A stretch of DNA of 64,000 nt from Orychophragmus violaceus. Taxonomy: Eukaryota; Streptophyta; Magnoliopsida; Brassicales; Brassicaceae. How positions within the stretch are numbered: position 1 is the stretch's first letter; every line of letters starts with the position of its first letter. Positions 1 through 9,923 of this stretch are shown one piece after another. The position numbers were made by a program, and so were the translations under genes. The stretch lies in NCBI GenBank assembly GCA_030180135.1, contig CM058230.1, forward strand, positions 55,790,080 through 55,854,079, in the 5' to 3' direction. The notes below the pieces were generated by a model. It was not told the DNA's origin. It made no database searches and worked only from the letters and a program-made list of their open reading frames with translations.

Positions 1-2409
1 ATCGACGGACAGACTTTCTATGTGGACACACTTAGTGAATTAGCTGCAGAGTACTTTCACCAGTCACATGCTGAAGATCCACTGGAAAGAGCTTTACTGA
101 GCTCTATAATGGAGTTGGAATACCTGCAGGACGAGCCAGCAATGTGCTATAGAAGACTGATGGATTCTGTTGAAGTTGCAATGCAAGTTGAAGTATCTGA
201 TGCGACGATGCAACGACCAACACCTACTAAGCATCGGTCGTTGCAAAGCGACGCAGACTGGGCAGAAGAAAAAGCTCTGAAGGTAGACTTGAAACAACTT
301 CCAACCGGGCTAAGGTACGCGTTTCTTGGACCTAATTCAACTGATCCAGTGATAGTTAACGCTAGTTTGAACAACGCAGAGCTCACTTTACTGCTAAGCA
401 AGCTGCGCAAGCATCGCAAGGCTCTTGGCTATTCTCTTGATGACATTTCAGGTATCTCACCAAAGCTGTGCATGCATCGGATACATCTTGAGGATGAGTC
501 TAAGACATCTATTGAGCATCAGAGAAGGCTTAATCCCAATCTCCAGGAAGTGGTTAAGAAGGAGATTATGAAGCTTCTGGATGCTGGGATCATCTATCCT
601 ATTTCAGACAGTGATTGGGTAAGTCCAGTCCATGTAGTGCCTAAGAAGGGTGGAGTTACAGTCATGAAGAATGAGAAGAATGAGCTGATACCTACTAGGA
701 CTGTGACGGGACACAGAATGTGCATAGACTACAGGAAACTAAATGCTGCAACTAGAAAGGATCACTTTCCCTTACCTTTCATTGACCAGATGCTGGAGAG
801 GTTAGCAAATCACCCTTACTACTGCTTCCTCGATGGATACTCAGGTTTCTTTCAGATTCCTATCCACCCAGAAGATCAGGGAAAGACTACTTTCACTTGT
901 CCATATGGCACATTTTCTTACCGTAGGATGCCTTTTGGACTCTGCAATGCTCCTGCAACTTTTCAGAGATGCATGATGTCCATATTCACTGATATGATTG
1001 AGGACTTTATGGAGGTATTTATGGATGATTTCTCAGTCTACGGATCGTCTTATAATGAATGTCTAGAGAATCTGTGCAAAGTGCTGGCTAGATGCGAAGA
1101 GAAGCACTTAGTCCTTAACTGGGAAAAATGCCATTTTATGGTCAAAGATGGTATTGTTCTTGGACATAAGGTGTCTGAAGCAGGGATCGAAGTGGATCGC
1201 GCTAAGATTGAGGTAATGACAAACCTGCAAGCACCTGATTCTGTTAAAGCCATAAGAAGTTTTCTTGGACATGCTGGTTTCTATAGGCGGTTCATCAAAG
1301 ATTTCAGTAAGATTGCTAGGCCACTAACTGCCTTGCTGTGTAAGGATACAAAATTTGAGTTCAATGCAGACTGTAAGGCTGCATTTGAACAAATCAAGCA
1401 GGCTTTAGTGAGTGCTCCAGTAGTCCAGCCACCAGATTGGGATTTACCTTTTGAGGTTATGTGTGATGCAAGTGATTTTGCTGTAGGAGCTGTTCTAGGA
1501 CAGAAGAAGGACAGAAAGCTTCATGCTATCTATTATGCTAGTAGGACACTAGATGATGGGCAGAAGAACTATGCAACCACAGAGAAAGAACTGCTAGCCG
1601 TTGTCTTTGCTTTCGAGAAATTCCGCCCCTATCTTGTTGGCTCTAAAGTGATTGTTCATACTGATCATTCAGCCCTGAAGTATCTGATGCAGAAGAAAGA
1701 TGCTAAGCCGAGGCTGTTGAGATGGATTCTGTTGCTTCAGGAGTTTGATATCGAAGTAAGGGACAAGAAGGGAGTTGAGAATGGAGTTGCTGATCATCTT
1801 TCAAGGATGCTGGTTGAGGAGGACGTGCCCATAAATGACTATTTGCCTGAGGAAAACGTCAACATGGTTGGTACAGTTTCTGAGATGGATTTGGAAGATG
1901 AGTTGCAGAACTGTCGGGAAGATCGCCCTGTGTCGATCGATGTTACATTGGCAACGGTCGATACAAGTATCGGGGAAGCAACGATCGACACATGCTCGCG
2001 CAACGGTCGTTGCACACCTGATACGAACCGAGAATGTTTTAAGATCAGAATTGGAAATTATGATTTCGAGATCTCTGCTGTGGTTACCTCTGATCGACCC
2101 TGGTATGCAGATATAGCTAACTACCTCGCTGCTGAGACTGAACCGGATGATCTAAAGGGCTATGAAAAGAAAAGGTTCTTTAGGGAACTTAGAAGATACT
2201 ACTGGGATGAGCCTTATCTCTATAAACACTGTTCAGATGGCCTTTACAGGAGATGCATTGCTGAATCAGAAGTTTCGGACATCCTTTTCCACTGTCATGG
2301 ATCAGATTATGCTGGACATTTTGCTACATTCAAGACTGTGTCTAAAGTTCTTCAAGCAGGTTTCTGGTGGCCTACAATGTTCAGAGACGCTCATTCTTTC
2401 ATCACTTAG
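1..2409 (+). CDS. Athila pol, reverse transcriptase - RNase H - start of integrase (ends at in-frame TAG)
   Basis: Open from base 1, so the start is outside the window. Counting from base 1, RT begins near residue 180, with MCIDYRKLNAAT near 240 and the catalytic FMDD at about 340-343. The Ty3-type RNase H starts at CDASDFAVGAVLG near residue 488 and carries the ATTEKELLAV motif. The integrase zinc-binding region (HCHGSDYAGHF) starts near residue 765. The product would copy element RNA into DNA in cytoplasmic particles and start integration. The frame closes with TAG at 2407-2409, inside the HHCC zinc finger just before its CxxC pair; the same frame then continues to 3390. Two linkers, near residues 70-82 and 644-672, are encoded by the dyad arrays described separately. 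Confidence 0.9.
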   Translation: MDGQTFYVDTLSELAAEYFHQSHAEDPLERALLSSIMELEYLQDEPAMCYRRLMDSVEVAMQVEVSDATMQRPTPTKHRSLQSDADWAEEKALKVDLKQLPTGLRYAFLGPNSTDPVIVNASLNNAELTLLLSKLRKHRKALGYSLDDISGISPKLCMHRIHLEDESKTSIEHQRRLNPNLQEVVKKEIMKLLDAGIIYPISDSDWVSPVHVVPKKGGVTVMKNEKNELIPTRTVTGHRMCIDYRKLNAATRKDHFPLPFIDQMLERLANHPYYCFLDGYSGFFQIPIHPEDQGKTTFTCPYGTFSYRRMPFGLCNAPATFQRCMMSIFTDMIEDFMEVFMDDFSVYGSSYNECLENLCKVLARCEEKHLVLNWEKCHFMVKDGIVLGHKVSEAGIEVDRAKIEVMTNLQAPDSVKAIRSFLGHAGFYRRFIKDFSKIARPLTALLCKDTKFEFNADCKAAFEQIKQALVSAPVVQPPDWDLPFEVMCDASDFAVGAVLGQKKDRKLHAIYYASRTLDDGQKNYATTEKELLAVVFAFEKFRPYLVGSKVIVHTDHSALKYLMQKKDAKPRLLRWILLLQEFDIEVRDKKGVENGVADHLSRMLVEEDVPINDYLPEENVNMVGTVSEMDLEDELQNCREDRPVSIDVTLATVDTSIGEATIDTCSRNGRCTPDTNRECFKIRIGNYDFEISAVVTSDRPWYADIANYLAAETEPDDLKGYEKKRFFRELRRYYWDEPYLYKHCSDGLYRRCIAESEVSDILFHCHGSDYAGHFATFKTVSKVLQAGFWWPTMFRDAHSFIT
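209..245. repeat. 21-bp-phased dyad pair in the pol linker upstream of RT
   Basis: Two imperfect matches to the dyad consensus TGYRWCGAYCGWYRCA. The 8-bp cores (acgaccaa, tcggtcgt) start 21 bp apart. The pair is translated in frame within pol of element A, in a poorly conserved stretch before RT. Confidence 0.6.
1930..2014. repeat. Four-dyad array in the RNase H-integrase linker
   Basis: Dyad cores start at 1933, 1954, 1981 and 2003, which is two pairs with 21 and 22 bp spacing. The reading frame stays open across the array and yields the SID/TVD-type peptide between RNase H and integrase, where Ty3 proteins normally vary. Confidence 0.75.
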
Positions 2410-3390
2410 TGTGATGTTTGTCAAAGGAGAGGGAAAATCGGCAAGAAGCATGAGATGCCTCAGAATTTCATTCTGGAAGTTGAGGTTTTCGATTGCTGGG
2501 GTATAGATTTCATGGGTCCTTTTCCCTCGTCCTATGGGAATAAATTCATTCTGGTTGCTGTGGACTATGTGTCTAAATGGGTGGAAGCAATAGCTAGTCC
2601 AACAAATGATTCTTCGGTGGTCCTTAAGCTGTTTAAGACCATCATATTTCCCAGATTTGGAGTGCCTCGTATAGTGATAAGTGATGGAGGATCTCATTTC
2701 ATCAATAAGGTCTTCGAAAAGCTGCTGAAGAAGCATGGAGTTCATCATCGAGTCGCTACTCCTTATCACCCTCAGACTAGTGGACAAGTAGAAGTTTCTA
2801 ACAGACAGATCAAAGAGATCCTTGAGAAGACAGTGGGAAAGACAAGGAAGGATTGGGCAGCAAAGTTGGATGATGCATTATGGGCTTACAGGACAGCATT
2901 CAAGACACCACTTGGGACCACTCCATTCCATCTGCTATATGGAAAAGCATGTCATCTGCCAGTGGAACTTGAGCATAAAGCAGCGTGGGCTGTAAAACAG
3001 ATGAACTTTGATCTTAAGTCTGCTGCAGAAAGGAGATTAGTGCAGCTTAATGAGTTGGATGAGATTAGACATTTTGCTTATGAGAACTCAAAGCTGTACA
3101 AAGAAAGGACTAAGGCATATCATGACAAGAAGATTGTCTCCAGACAATTTGAGCCTAATGATCAGGTACTTTTATATAACTCTCGTCTGCATTTGTTTCC
3201 AGGAAAGCTGAAATCAAGGTGGTCTGGCCCTTTCACAATCAAAGCGGTGCGCCCGTATGGAGCTGTGGTTCTAACTGGTAAGGATGGTATTGAATTCACT
3301 GTGAATGGACAGAGGGTGAAACATTATTGGGCGAAAGCCGAGATTCCAGAAGGTCAGATTTTGCCTCTGGATGATGCACCCTCTACCTAG
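2410..3390 (+). CDS. Athila pol, integrase catalytic core and C-terminus, downstream of in-frame stop
   Basis: Same frame as the preceding segment, separated only by the TAG at 2407-2409; the first in-frame ATG is at 2455. It opens with the CDVCQ half of the integrase zinc finger, followed by the catalytic core: GIDFMGPF with the first Asp, VISDGGSHF with the second Asp, and GQVEVSNRQIKEIL with the Glu. A basic C-terminal region with the GPF..I/V pattern seen in Ty3 integrases (WSGPFTIKAV) ends at TAG 3388-3390. Integrase would insert the element cDNA into the genome. All three acidic residues are present, so the only lesion I see is the upstream stop. Confidence 0.88.
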   Translation, partial: CDVCQRRGKIGKKHEMPQNFILEVEVFDCWGIDFMGPFPSSYGNKFILVAVDYVSKWVEAIASPTNDSSVVLKLFKTIIFPRFGVPRIVISDGGSHFINKVFEKLLKKHGVHHRVATPYHPQTSGQVEVSNRQIKEILEKTVGKTRKDWAAKLDDALWAYRTAFKTPLGTTPFHLLYGKACHLPVELEHKAAWAVKQMNFDLKSAAERRLVQLNELDEIRHFAYENSKLYKERTKAYHDKKIVSRQFEPNDQVLLYNSRLHLFPGKLKSRWSGPFTIKAVRPYGAVVLTGKDGIEFTVNGQRVKHYWAKAEIPEGQILPLDDAPST

Positions 3391-3431
3391 ATCAGCTGAA
3401 ACGTCAAGCTATTGACGTTAAAAGAGCGCTG

Positions 3432-3449
3432 AGTGGGAGGCAACCCACT
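3432..3449 (+). other. Conserved hairpin just 3' of pol
   Basis: Stem AGTGGG/CCCACT with loop AGGCAA, preceded by AGCGCT, starting about 40 bp after the pol stop. The same structure occurs at 8376-8393 and 14057-14074 (minus strand), and a version with changed but paired stem bases occurs at 47940-47954. Confidence 0.7.
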
Positions 3450-3548
3450 GTTTTCGTTTTTGCATTTTGATTTTAGTATTTTTTCTAGATTTTACGCTTT
3501 TGTTTCTGTTTGGTGAGTTTTTGGTTGCAGGGTTCGTGACAATCGCAT

Positions 3549-3634
3549 TGCGTCGATCGACACACGTTTGTGTCGATCGTTACAACAGAAATCGCACAGC
3601 AACGGTCGGTGCACCTAGTGCAACGATCGATGCC
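3549..3634. repeat. Four-dyad array in element A 3' region
   Basis: Two dyad pairs: cores at 3553 and 3573 (20 bp apart), then a second pair starting at about 3602 with cores 21 bp apart. It lies between the post-pol hairpin and the first polypurine-like tract. Confidence 0.8.
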
Positions 3635-4701
3635 TGACTGCGACAGAGGTAAAACCCGAGAGAACTAACCATTCAACTATTTTAAATTTTTCTTTTCTTT
3701 AACCAATCCCTTGCTTGACACTACTGGGGACAGTGTGTTTTAAGTGTGGGGGAGGTTCTACTAATTAGTTTCTTTTGTTTTCTTAGAGTCAGTTAAATTT
3801 TTCAAAATTTGTTTTCGAGTCAAAATTGGTTTAAGTAGGAAACAATGATTTTTGGAGGAGATTAGCAGCATTTGCAGGAACTTAAGTGACCATTAGGATG
3901 AAGCTGCAGATCTATCTATGACTATTAGAAAACCCCATCACAGATCAGCCTACTAAGGACACCCATATCACTTCAGGTATCAGAGGATCCTTTACTGACT
4001 TCACCTTAATACTGACTTTAATTTTTCTCACCTAAGGGCTTGGTATGCTTTATGTCGGACTCCCTTGTTGGTTCTGACACAGCCTGTAAACCTGTCCTAT
4101 TTAGTCCCCTTCTCCCCTTCTGTAAAAGTAAAAAATAAAAAATAAAAAAAAAATAAATAAATAAATAAACTGCGGATGAGTTAGTAACTCCGAAGTGGTC
4201 ATGGGAATAGTAGCAAACACTATTATCTCTCATGTGATCCATGGAATGTGTCCAAAGTACACCCCATAACGGGAAGAACACTGATAAAAAAAATAAAATG
4301 ATACCCAGTGGGGAAAAATCAGTTGTTAAAGAAGGGAAAGAGAAGAAAGGGACTAGAGAAAGATAGTATGGTGGTCTAGAGCTGGCAAGGTAAGAATCCA
4401 TGTGCCTTTAGATCGATACTCCTTAGGTGAGACCGCACTTAAATACTTGCAGAAGTCAGTAGGGTGAATTTGAATGCTTGAATGTGATTGTGGCGTTTAC
4501 TTGGGACAGTTGCTAAGTGTGGGGGAAGTACATGTTGGTCTTGATGTCTGTAGATTGATTCTTTCATGTGGATTACTAAGGGGAATCTGAATGCTGTTGC
4601 TTCTATGACAAAATGAGTTTCTGAAGAGTTTTCAAACCTCTTCACTGCATTTTAGTTCTCTGTTTTGCTTGAGGGCAAGCAAAGGCTAAGTGTGGGGGAG
4701 T

Positions 4702-5898
4702 TGATATATCATGGTTTTTACCCACTTTATACCATGATATAGTTGTGTTTTTAGAGTCTTTTGTATTAGTTTAGAGTCTTTTACAGGTTAAATCAGGTTT
4801 GGAGCTAATTGGAGATATATGGAGCATTTTGGGCATTTTGGGACGTTTTGGCCGAGAGCTTTATTCACTGTTCGATTATTTGATGTTGCATCGATCGACA
4901 CGCATTGTGCATCGGTCGATGCAGTCGCGAGATGGGCCGTACGCGTCGGCGTAACCAGTATTGAAGATTTGCAAAGAAGCGCAAGATACTTTCAGTATTT
5001 ACACAGAAGCCCCAGCCGAGATTATGCCTATATATACTAGTTTTTGGTGTTTAATTTAGATACGCTTTGATACTTAGAGCTAAGAGATTTTTAGAGCTTT
5101 TGGGGCTGATCTATTTTCCTTGTATTGATTTATTTTGGAGAAGATTTCGAACCCCTTTGATATTCTAATTTCTTATATGCAATCTATTTATTCTATGATT
5201 ATGTTTTCATCAATCATGTCTGAGTAGATCCATAGTTGAGTTTAGGGTTTCTCACTAGGGTTTGATGACTTGCTAGACTTGTTTAATTCAGTTAGGATTC
5301 ATATGATTAGAATGTTCTTCAAACTAAATTGTGCTTAAAGCTAGTTCTAACCTGATCAATTAGAATCTAGATCCTAGGTTACTAAATACGTCACGAGAGT
5401 GGGGTTTAGGAATCTGAACTATTTAGGTTGAGCAATTGAATTATTCGCAAAGAGATTTGGTTTAGTTTAATTGTGAACATATCGAACTTGAACTTAATGC
5501 TAGTTTAATTTGTTAGTAATTGCAAAGAGATTTGGATTACTGCACTTAGACTTAGAGAGTTTTCGCAAAGAGATTTGGTTAATTCTATTTCCGTGATTTG
5601 AGTTCTAGAACTGAGTTTAATTTGATCCTGACTGATTAACTTGTTTGCTTGTCTGATTTCCTGAGAATACCCTAGGCTTGACGCTTTTAGTTTATTGCTT
5701 ACAAACCGATTTCCTGCTACTGTTTACTTTCTTGCACCGCAATTCATTACAATCACTACTTGCTTATTTCTAGTATTAATTCCTACGGTTTGATTCTCTT
5801 GAGACCAAGTGTCCCTGTGGATTCGATAACCCTATATACTACATTGACTATACTGTGCACTTGCAGTTTAGAATAGGGATTAAAACTTCGACCTATCA
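4702..5898 (+). repeat. 3' LTR of Athila element A
   Basis: 1197 bp, starting TGATATATCATGG directly after the purine tract and ending ACCTATCA. It is homologous but clearly diverged in sequence from the LTRs of the two minus-strand Athila elements that follow, and it faces the first of them head to head across 24 bp. It holds one dyad pair at 4888-4923 and a TATATATA-like stretch near 5032 that could serve as a promoter. Confidence 0.9.
4888..4923. repeat. Dyad pair in element A LTR
   Basis: Cores tcgatcga (4891) and tcggtcga (4912) start 21 bp apart, in the first fifth of the LTR. The LTRs of the other two Athila elements carry a pair at the equivalent place. Confidence 0.85.
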
Positions 5899-5922
5899 AG
5901 TTTCTAGAAATAAGCAAAAACT
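5899..5922. other. 24-bp junction between head-to-head LTRs
   Basis: Separates the plus-strand LTR ending at 5898 from the minus-strand LTR starting at 5923. Its last bases (aaaaact) match the bases between primer site and LTR at 9941-9947, and it contains a short stretch resembling the reverse complement of LTR sequence near 5760. It looks like a recombination or repair junction rather than original flank. Confidence 0.5.
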
Positions 5923-7101
5923 TGATAGGTCAAGAATTAATCCCTATACTAACTGCAAGTGCACAGTGATGTAGTTGTAGTACTTAGGGTATCGAATCCA
6001 CAGGGACTCCGGTCAACGATAGATTATAAAACAGAAGAGATTAAACTAGGAGAAAGCAATATGGAAAAGCAGTAAATCAGCAAGCAAAAAGTAAACAGCA
6101 GCGAGTTGTGAGCAAGGAAGCGAAGCGTTAGGTTTCAGGAGTTCTCAGGAAATCAGGAACGCAAGCAATCAATCTATCTAGATCTAATCAATAACTGTTC
6201 TAGAACTCAAACACGGATATAGAATTCACCAACTCTCGTTGCGAGAATTCTCTAAGTCTAAGTGCAGGAATCCAAATCTCTTTGCAATTACTAACAGATT
6301 AAACTAGCATTAATGATCAGGTTTGATATGTTCACAATTCCCCTAAACCAAATCTCTTTGCGAGTAGATCAAATTGCTCATCTAGGTTCTTTCTAGCTAA
6401 TTAACCAACTCTCGTTGTATCAATCAACCTAACATCATAATTCTGATTAGCTACTTCAGATTAAGCATTAAGAACAACCTAAACAAAGAACTAGCAGATA
6501 TGAATCCCTACAGATTAATTAAACTATAGTTCCATGAAATCCCTAATGAGAATCCTTCAACCTAACAGGTAAACTACTCAGACATATTCATCGAAACAGA
6601 AAACATCTTAAGTAGAAAACCAAATATCATAAAACAGAATAATCAACAGGGGTTCGAAATCAAGTCTCTTTCGAGAACAGGATCAGCCCCTAAGGCTCTC
6701 TGAAATAAAATAAAACTAAAGTAAAGCGTGGCCTAAACAATGGCTTAAAAACCCTTATATAATAGCTAAAACACGTTTTGGGCTTCTGTGTAAATATATG
6801 GGCTTTCTGGGCTTTAGTGCATTAATCCTCATTCTTCATTAACGCTCGCGAGATTGTCTGCGTCGACCTTGCATCGATCGTTGCCACAGGTGTATCGATC
6901 GATGCAGGTCTGTGAATTCGACAGTGAAGTCCATCTCTCGGGTTAAATCTCCAAAATGCTCCAGAATGCTCCAATAACTCCAATTATGCTCCAAACATGT
7001 CTAAACCTGTAAACATACTAAAAAGACTCCAAAACATAACATAAGACTCGATAAATAAGGCATATACCATGGTTAAAACCGGTAAAATCCATGGTATATC
7101 A
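5923..7101 (-). repeat. 3' LTR of the non-autonomous Athila-type element
   Basis: 1179 bp, TGATAGGT...TATATCA on the plus strand, followed at once by the complement of the polypurine tract. Contains a dyad pair at 6870-6906 (cores 6874 and 6895, 21 bp apart). Confidence 0.9.
6870..6906. repeat. Dyad pair in LTR (repeated at 10895-10931)
   Basis: Cores tcgatcgt and tcgatcga start 21 bp apart. The same pair is present in the other LTR at 10895-10931. Confidence 0.85.
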
Positions 7102-8127
7102 ACTCCCCCACACTTAGCTCTTGCTTGTCCTCAAGCAAGTAAAGAACCAAAGTATAAGAGAAGAAGTTTGAAAACACAGAAACTCATTTCGTCTTAGGAA
7201 CTTTCACAATCACATTCACTTAGTAAGCCACTGAAAACTTTCCTACAGAACTCAAGACCACAATATACTTCCCCCACACTTAGCAACTATCCCAAGTAAA
7301 CTCCACAATCACATTCAAGCATTCAAATTCACCCTACTGACTTCTGCAAGTATTTAAGTGCGGTCTCACCTAAGGAGTATCGATCAAAGGGCACATGGGT
7401 TCTTACCTTACCAGCTCTAGCTCTAGACCACCATACTATCTTTCTCTAGTCCCTTTCTTCTCTTTCCCTTCCTTAACAACTGATTTTTCCCCACTGGGTA
7501 TCATTTTATTTTTTTATCAGTGTTCTTCCCGTTAAGGGGTGTACTTTGGACACATTCCATGGATCACATGAGAGAAAATAGTGTTTGCTACCATTCCCAT
7601 GACCACTTCGGAGTTACTAACTCATCCGCAGTTTATTATTATTTTTTTTTTTACTTTATGGAAGGGGAGAAGGGAACTAAATAGGATAGGTTGACAGGCT
7701 GTGTCAGAACTAAAAAGGGAATCCGACACAAAGTATACCAAGCCCTTAGGTGAGAAAATCTAAGTCAGTATTAAGGTGAAGTCAGTAAAAGGATCCTCTG
7801 ATACCTGAAGTGATGTGGGTGTCCTCAGTAGGTTGATCCGTGTCTGAGTTTTCTAACAGTCATAGAGGCTCTGCAAGTCTGTCCAATGGTCACTTAGTTC
7901 CTGTTCAAGCGAAAAGTTTCCTCGAAAAATCATAGTTTCATACAAGTTTTGACTCAATAAAACAAATTTCGAAAAACTAAGAAAACAAAAGCGTGCGTCA
8001 GTAGCTTCCTCCCCCACACTTAAACTACACTGTCCCCAGTGTAATAAAAGTATGAGCTCGGTGAAAGAAATAATCAAATTGAAGAACAAACCGAAAAGTT
8101 GCAGATTACTTACCTTTCGTCGCCCTG

Positions 8128-8274
8128 TGTCGATCGATGCCACAAGGGTGTCGATCGATGCAAGGCGAATATGCTCGCGGTTATTGAGATAACCGGTGTC
8201 TGAATCGCAATCAAATTGGCTAACCGTAAATCGCAACTGCATCGACCGATGCACAATGTGTGTCGATCGATGCA
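8128..8274. repeat. Two dyad pairs in 3' region
   Basis: Pairs at 8128-8162 and 8238-8274. In both, the 8-bp cores start exactly 21 bp apart. Each is followed by a short GGCGA/TGCGA tail that recurs after many of the other pairs. Confidence 0.85.
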
Positions 8275-8375
8275 ATGCGATTTTTCATGTATCTCTCGGC
8301 TCTGAACACACTTAAACAGAAAAATTAAAAATACCAAAACCAAAACGAAAATTGAAAAACAAAAACGAACCTAAC

Positions 8376-8393
8376 AGTGGGTTGCCTCCCACT
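8376..8393 (-). other. Conserved hairpin 3' of the gag-region ORF
   Basis: Same AGTGGG/CCCACT stem and AGGCAA loop (minus strand) as at 3432-3449, about 50 bp after the ORF stop. Confidence 0.7.
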
Positions 8394-8440
8394 CAGCGCT
8401 TGTTTTTAGTCAGTAGCTTGACTATGGGAAGAGATTAGAT

Positions 8441-9700
8441 TCATGGGGGTTTCAACAGAGACTTTGAATATCTCTGTGAATATCTCTTCATCCAAGGAGG
8501 TGTATAGGCATTATGATCATGAGACTTCCCAAGGAAAGAGAAATCAGAATCAGGGCGGGAGCGAATCTTGGGTGGTGCACTGCGTTTTCCTGCATTCAAA
8601 ACAATGTGATCAGAAGGTTTAAGCTTAGGTGATTTGTACCTTACCTTTGATGTATATCTGATGTCTGGAGCTTTCTGCTTATGAGCAGTTGTAGGTGCTG
8701 AAGATGTTATAGCAGGTTCAAGAGGAACTGCCATCTTCTTCTTTCCACTATCAGATACTTTAGTTCCACCAATCTTAACTTCTTCTTTCAGATGACCATC
8801 AGTGGAGATCATCTTCTTTGCATGAACTCGCAAAGTTTCAACTGTTGGTGTTTCATTCACCTTCTTATCTATCACTTTTATGCAGTTAGCCACTCCTATC
8901 TCTTGTTTGGAGGGTTTGGGAACCTTAGGATACGGCACAGGGGGCTCGTAGGCTCGTTCTGGTACTGTTGCAGGTTTCTGGTCATGTGTGCGTTCTGTGT
9001 CGATCGTTGCATAATGTGTGTCGATCGATGCAAGGCGATTCTGTTTCTCGAAAGAACTCGAAATTGCCGTCAGAACGGCGTGTCGACCGACACATAGGGG
9101 GTGTCGATCGATGCATGTATCAGGCAGACAATATTCACCCAGAAAATCCGAGATTATGCTCTCTTCTTCACCTAGCAACTCAATCTCATCCCCTAAGGTC
9201 ACAGCTTTGATGGATCTGTACTGTTCAGCTCTTCTAGCTTCATTTTGCCTTTGTATTGCTCCAGCTGTCTGCTGAACTTGGACATCTAGCTTCTTCAAAT
9301 GTGTGCTCAAGTATGCAAGCTTCCCACTCAGATTTTCATGTATAGCTTCCAGTTTCCTGTCGAAGTCCACAGCAAACTTGGTCTGATTCTCTAGCAGCTG
9401 CTCCATCATGGCTTCCATCTTTCTCTCAAAAGCACTAGCAGCGGGAGGTGTCTGATAAGAATTACCTTGCTGATCTCCATACCTGTTTCCTTGAAACCCA
9501 GAACCATTTATGTAGTTTCTCTCCTCTTCCTGTCTTTCCAATAACTGCTCCATCATAGTTTCCATCCTAGTCTCAAAAGCAGTGGCTGCAGGAGGTTCTT
9601 GCCCATACTTTTCAAGTATAAGACTGTGCAGATAGTCGAGTTTACTCTTCAACCCAGCTATCTGTGATCTGTTAATCCCTGGACTGAAGAAATCACACAT
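8441..9700 (-). CDS. Gag-region protein of a non-autonomous Athila-type element
   Basis: About 419 aa if translation starts at the ATG at 9700; the open frame continues upstream to the primer site, but no ATG lies there, so the start is uncertain. The N-terminal third has two related coiled-coil segments (RMETMMEQLLERQ and RKMEAMMEQLLENQ), followed by FDRKLEAIHENL and KLDVQVQQTAGA, which resemble the region after the capsid domain in Athila Gag. The C-terminal part is basic and proline-rich and ends YTPPWMKRYSQ..SKSLLKPP, matching the ORF at 14123-15388. No zinc knuckle, protease or RT is visible. Dyad arrays at 8997-9115 are translated in frame. Function unknown; it may contribute to particles. 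Confidence 0.7.
   Translation of the reverse strand: MCDFFSPGINRSQIAGLKSKLDYLHSLILEKYGQEPPAATAFETRMETMMEQLLERQEEERNYINGSGFQGNRYGDQQGNSYQTPPAASAFERKMEAMMEQLLENQTKFAVDFDRKLEAIHENLSGKLAYLSTHLKKLDVQVQQTAGAIQRQNEARRAEQYRSIKAVTLGDEIELLGEEESIISDFLGEYCLPDTCIDRHPLCVGRHAVLTAISSSFEKQNRLASIDTHYATIDTERTHDQKPATVPERAYEPPVPYPKVPKPSKQEIGVANCIKVIDKKVNETPTVETLRVHAKKMISTDGHLKEEVKIGGTKVSDSGKKKMAVPLEPAITSSAPTTAHKQKAPDIRYTSKVRYKSPKLKPSDHIVLNAGKRSAPPKIRSRPDSDFSFLGKSHDHNAYTPPWMKRYSQRYSKSLLKPP
8997..9115. repeat. Two dyad pairs inside the gag-region ORF
   Basis: Pairs at 8997-9033 and 9080-9115, each with 21 bp core spacing and translated in frame as SIDTHYATIDT-like peptide. Confidence 0.8.
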
Positions 9701-9713
9701 CTTTCTTACGATA

Positions 9714-9799
9714 TGTGTCGATCGATGCAGGAGAAGCGTCGATCGATGCAAGCGCGATGATGTGTCGATCGACACACAGGACCGTGTCGATCGATGCAA
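9714..9799. repeat. Four-dyad array in the 5' leader
   Basis: Two pairs with 21 bp core spacing, between the primer site and the first ATG of the gag-region ORF. This is the densest array in the element. Confidence 0.85.
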
Positions 9800-9923
9800 G
9801 GCGATTACAGGCGTACCTGAAACGCAAGAACAGAAAAAGAAAAAAAAAAAATTAGTAACAAAAAGGAAAAACGAAAAACCTAGTCTAAACCATAAGTTCA
9901 AATCTATCGAGGACTCAAAAGAG

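Larger units (their letters stand above)
3391..4701 (+). other. Element A 3' non-coding region with three polypurine-like tracts
   Basis: No ORF of note. It contains a hairpin (3432-3449), a four-dyad array (3549-3634), an A/T-rich run with TAAA repeats (4128-4170) and three copies of the purine tract AGTGTGGGGG at about 3743-3755, 4516-4528 and 4689-4700. The last abuts the LTR and is the expected plus-strand primer site. The region is homologous in reverse to 7102-8100 of the neighbouring minus-strand element, where the same three tracts recur. Confidence 0.8.
1..5898 (+). mobile_element. Athila-lineage Ty3/gypsy retrotransposon A, 5' end outside window
   Basis: The window opens inside the coding region of an LTR retrotransposon read on the plus strand. 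In order it holds pol (1-3390), about 1.3 kb of 3' non-coding DNA (3391-4701) with three polypurine-like tracts, and a 3' LTR (4702-5898). The reverse transcriptase wording (PLPFIDQMLERLA, FMDDFSVYG) and the long 3' non-coding region point to the Athila lineage as I know it. The 5' LTR, primer site and gag lie outside the window, so LTR age cannot be judged. Pol is interrupted by one in-frame TAG, so this copy is probably not autonomous unless the stop is read through. Confidence 0.9.
7102..8440 (-). other. 3' non-coding region with purine tracts and dyad arrays
   Basis: No ORF beyond shadows. It holds the LTR-proximal polypurine tract (7102-7117), two further copies of the tract (about 7270 and 8010), an A/T run near 7640, and dyad pairs at 8128-8162 and 8238-8274, each with 21 bp core spacing. 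Collinear in reverse with 3411-4701 of element A. Confidence 0.75.

Noticed and set aside
4128..4170. A-rich run as the tail of a LINE, SINE or retrogene insertion
   Set aside because: The same A/T run occurs at the same place in the neighbouring Athila copy (about 7640), so it belongs to the element.
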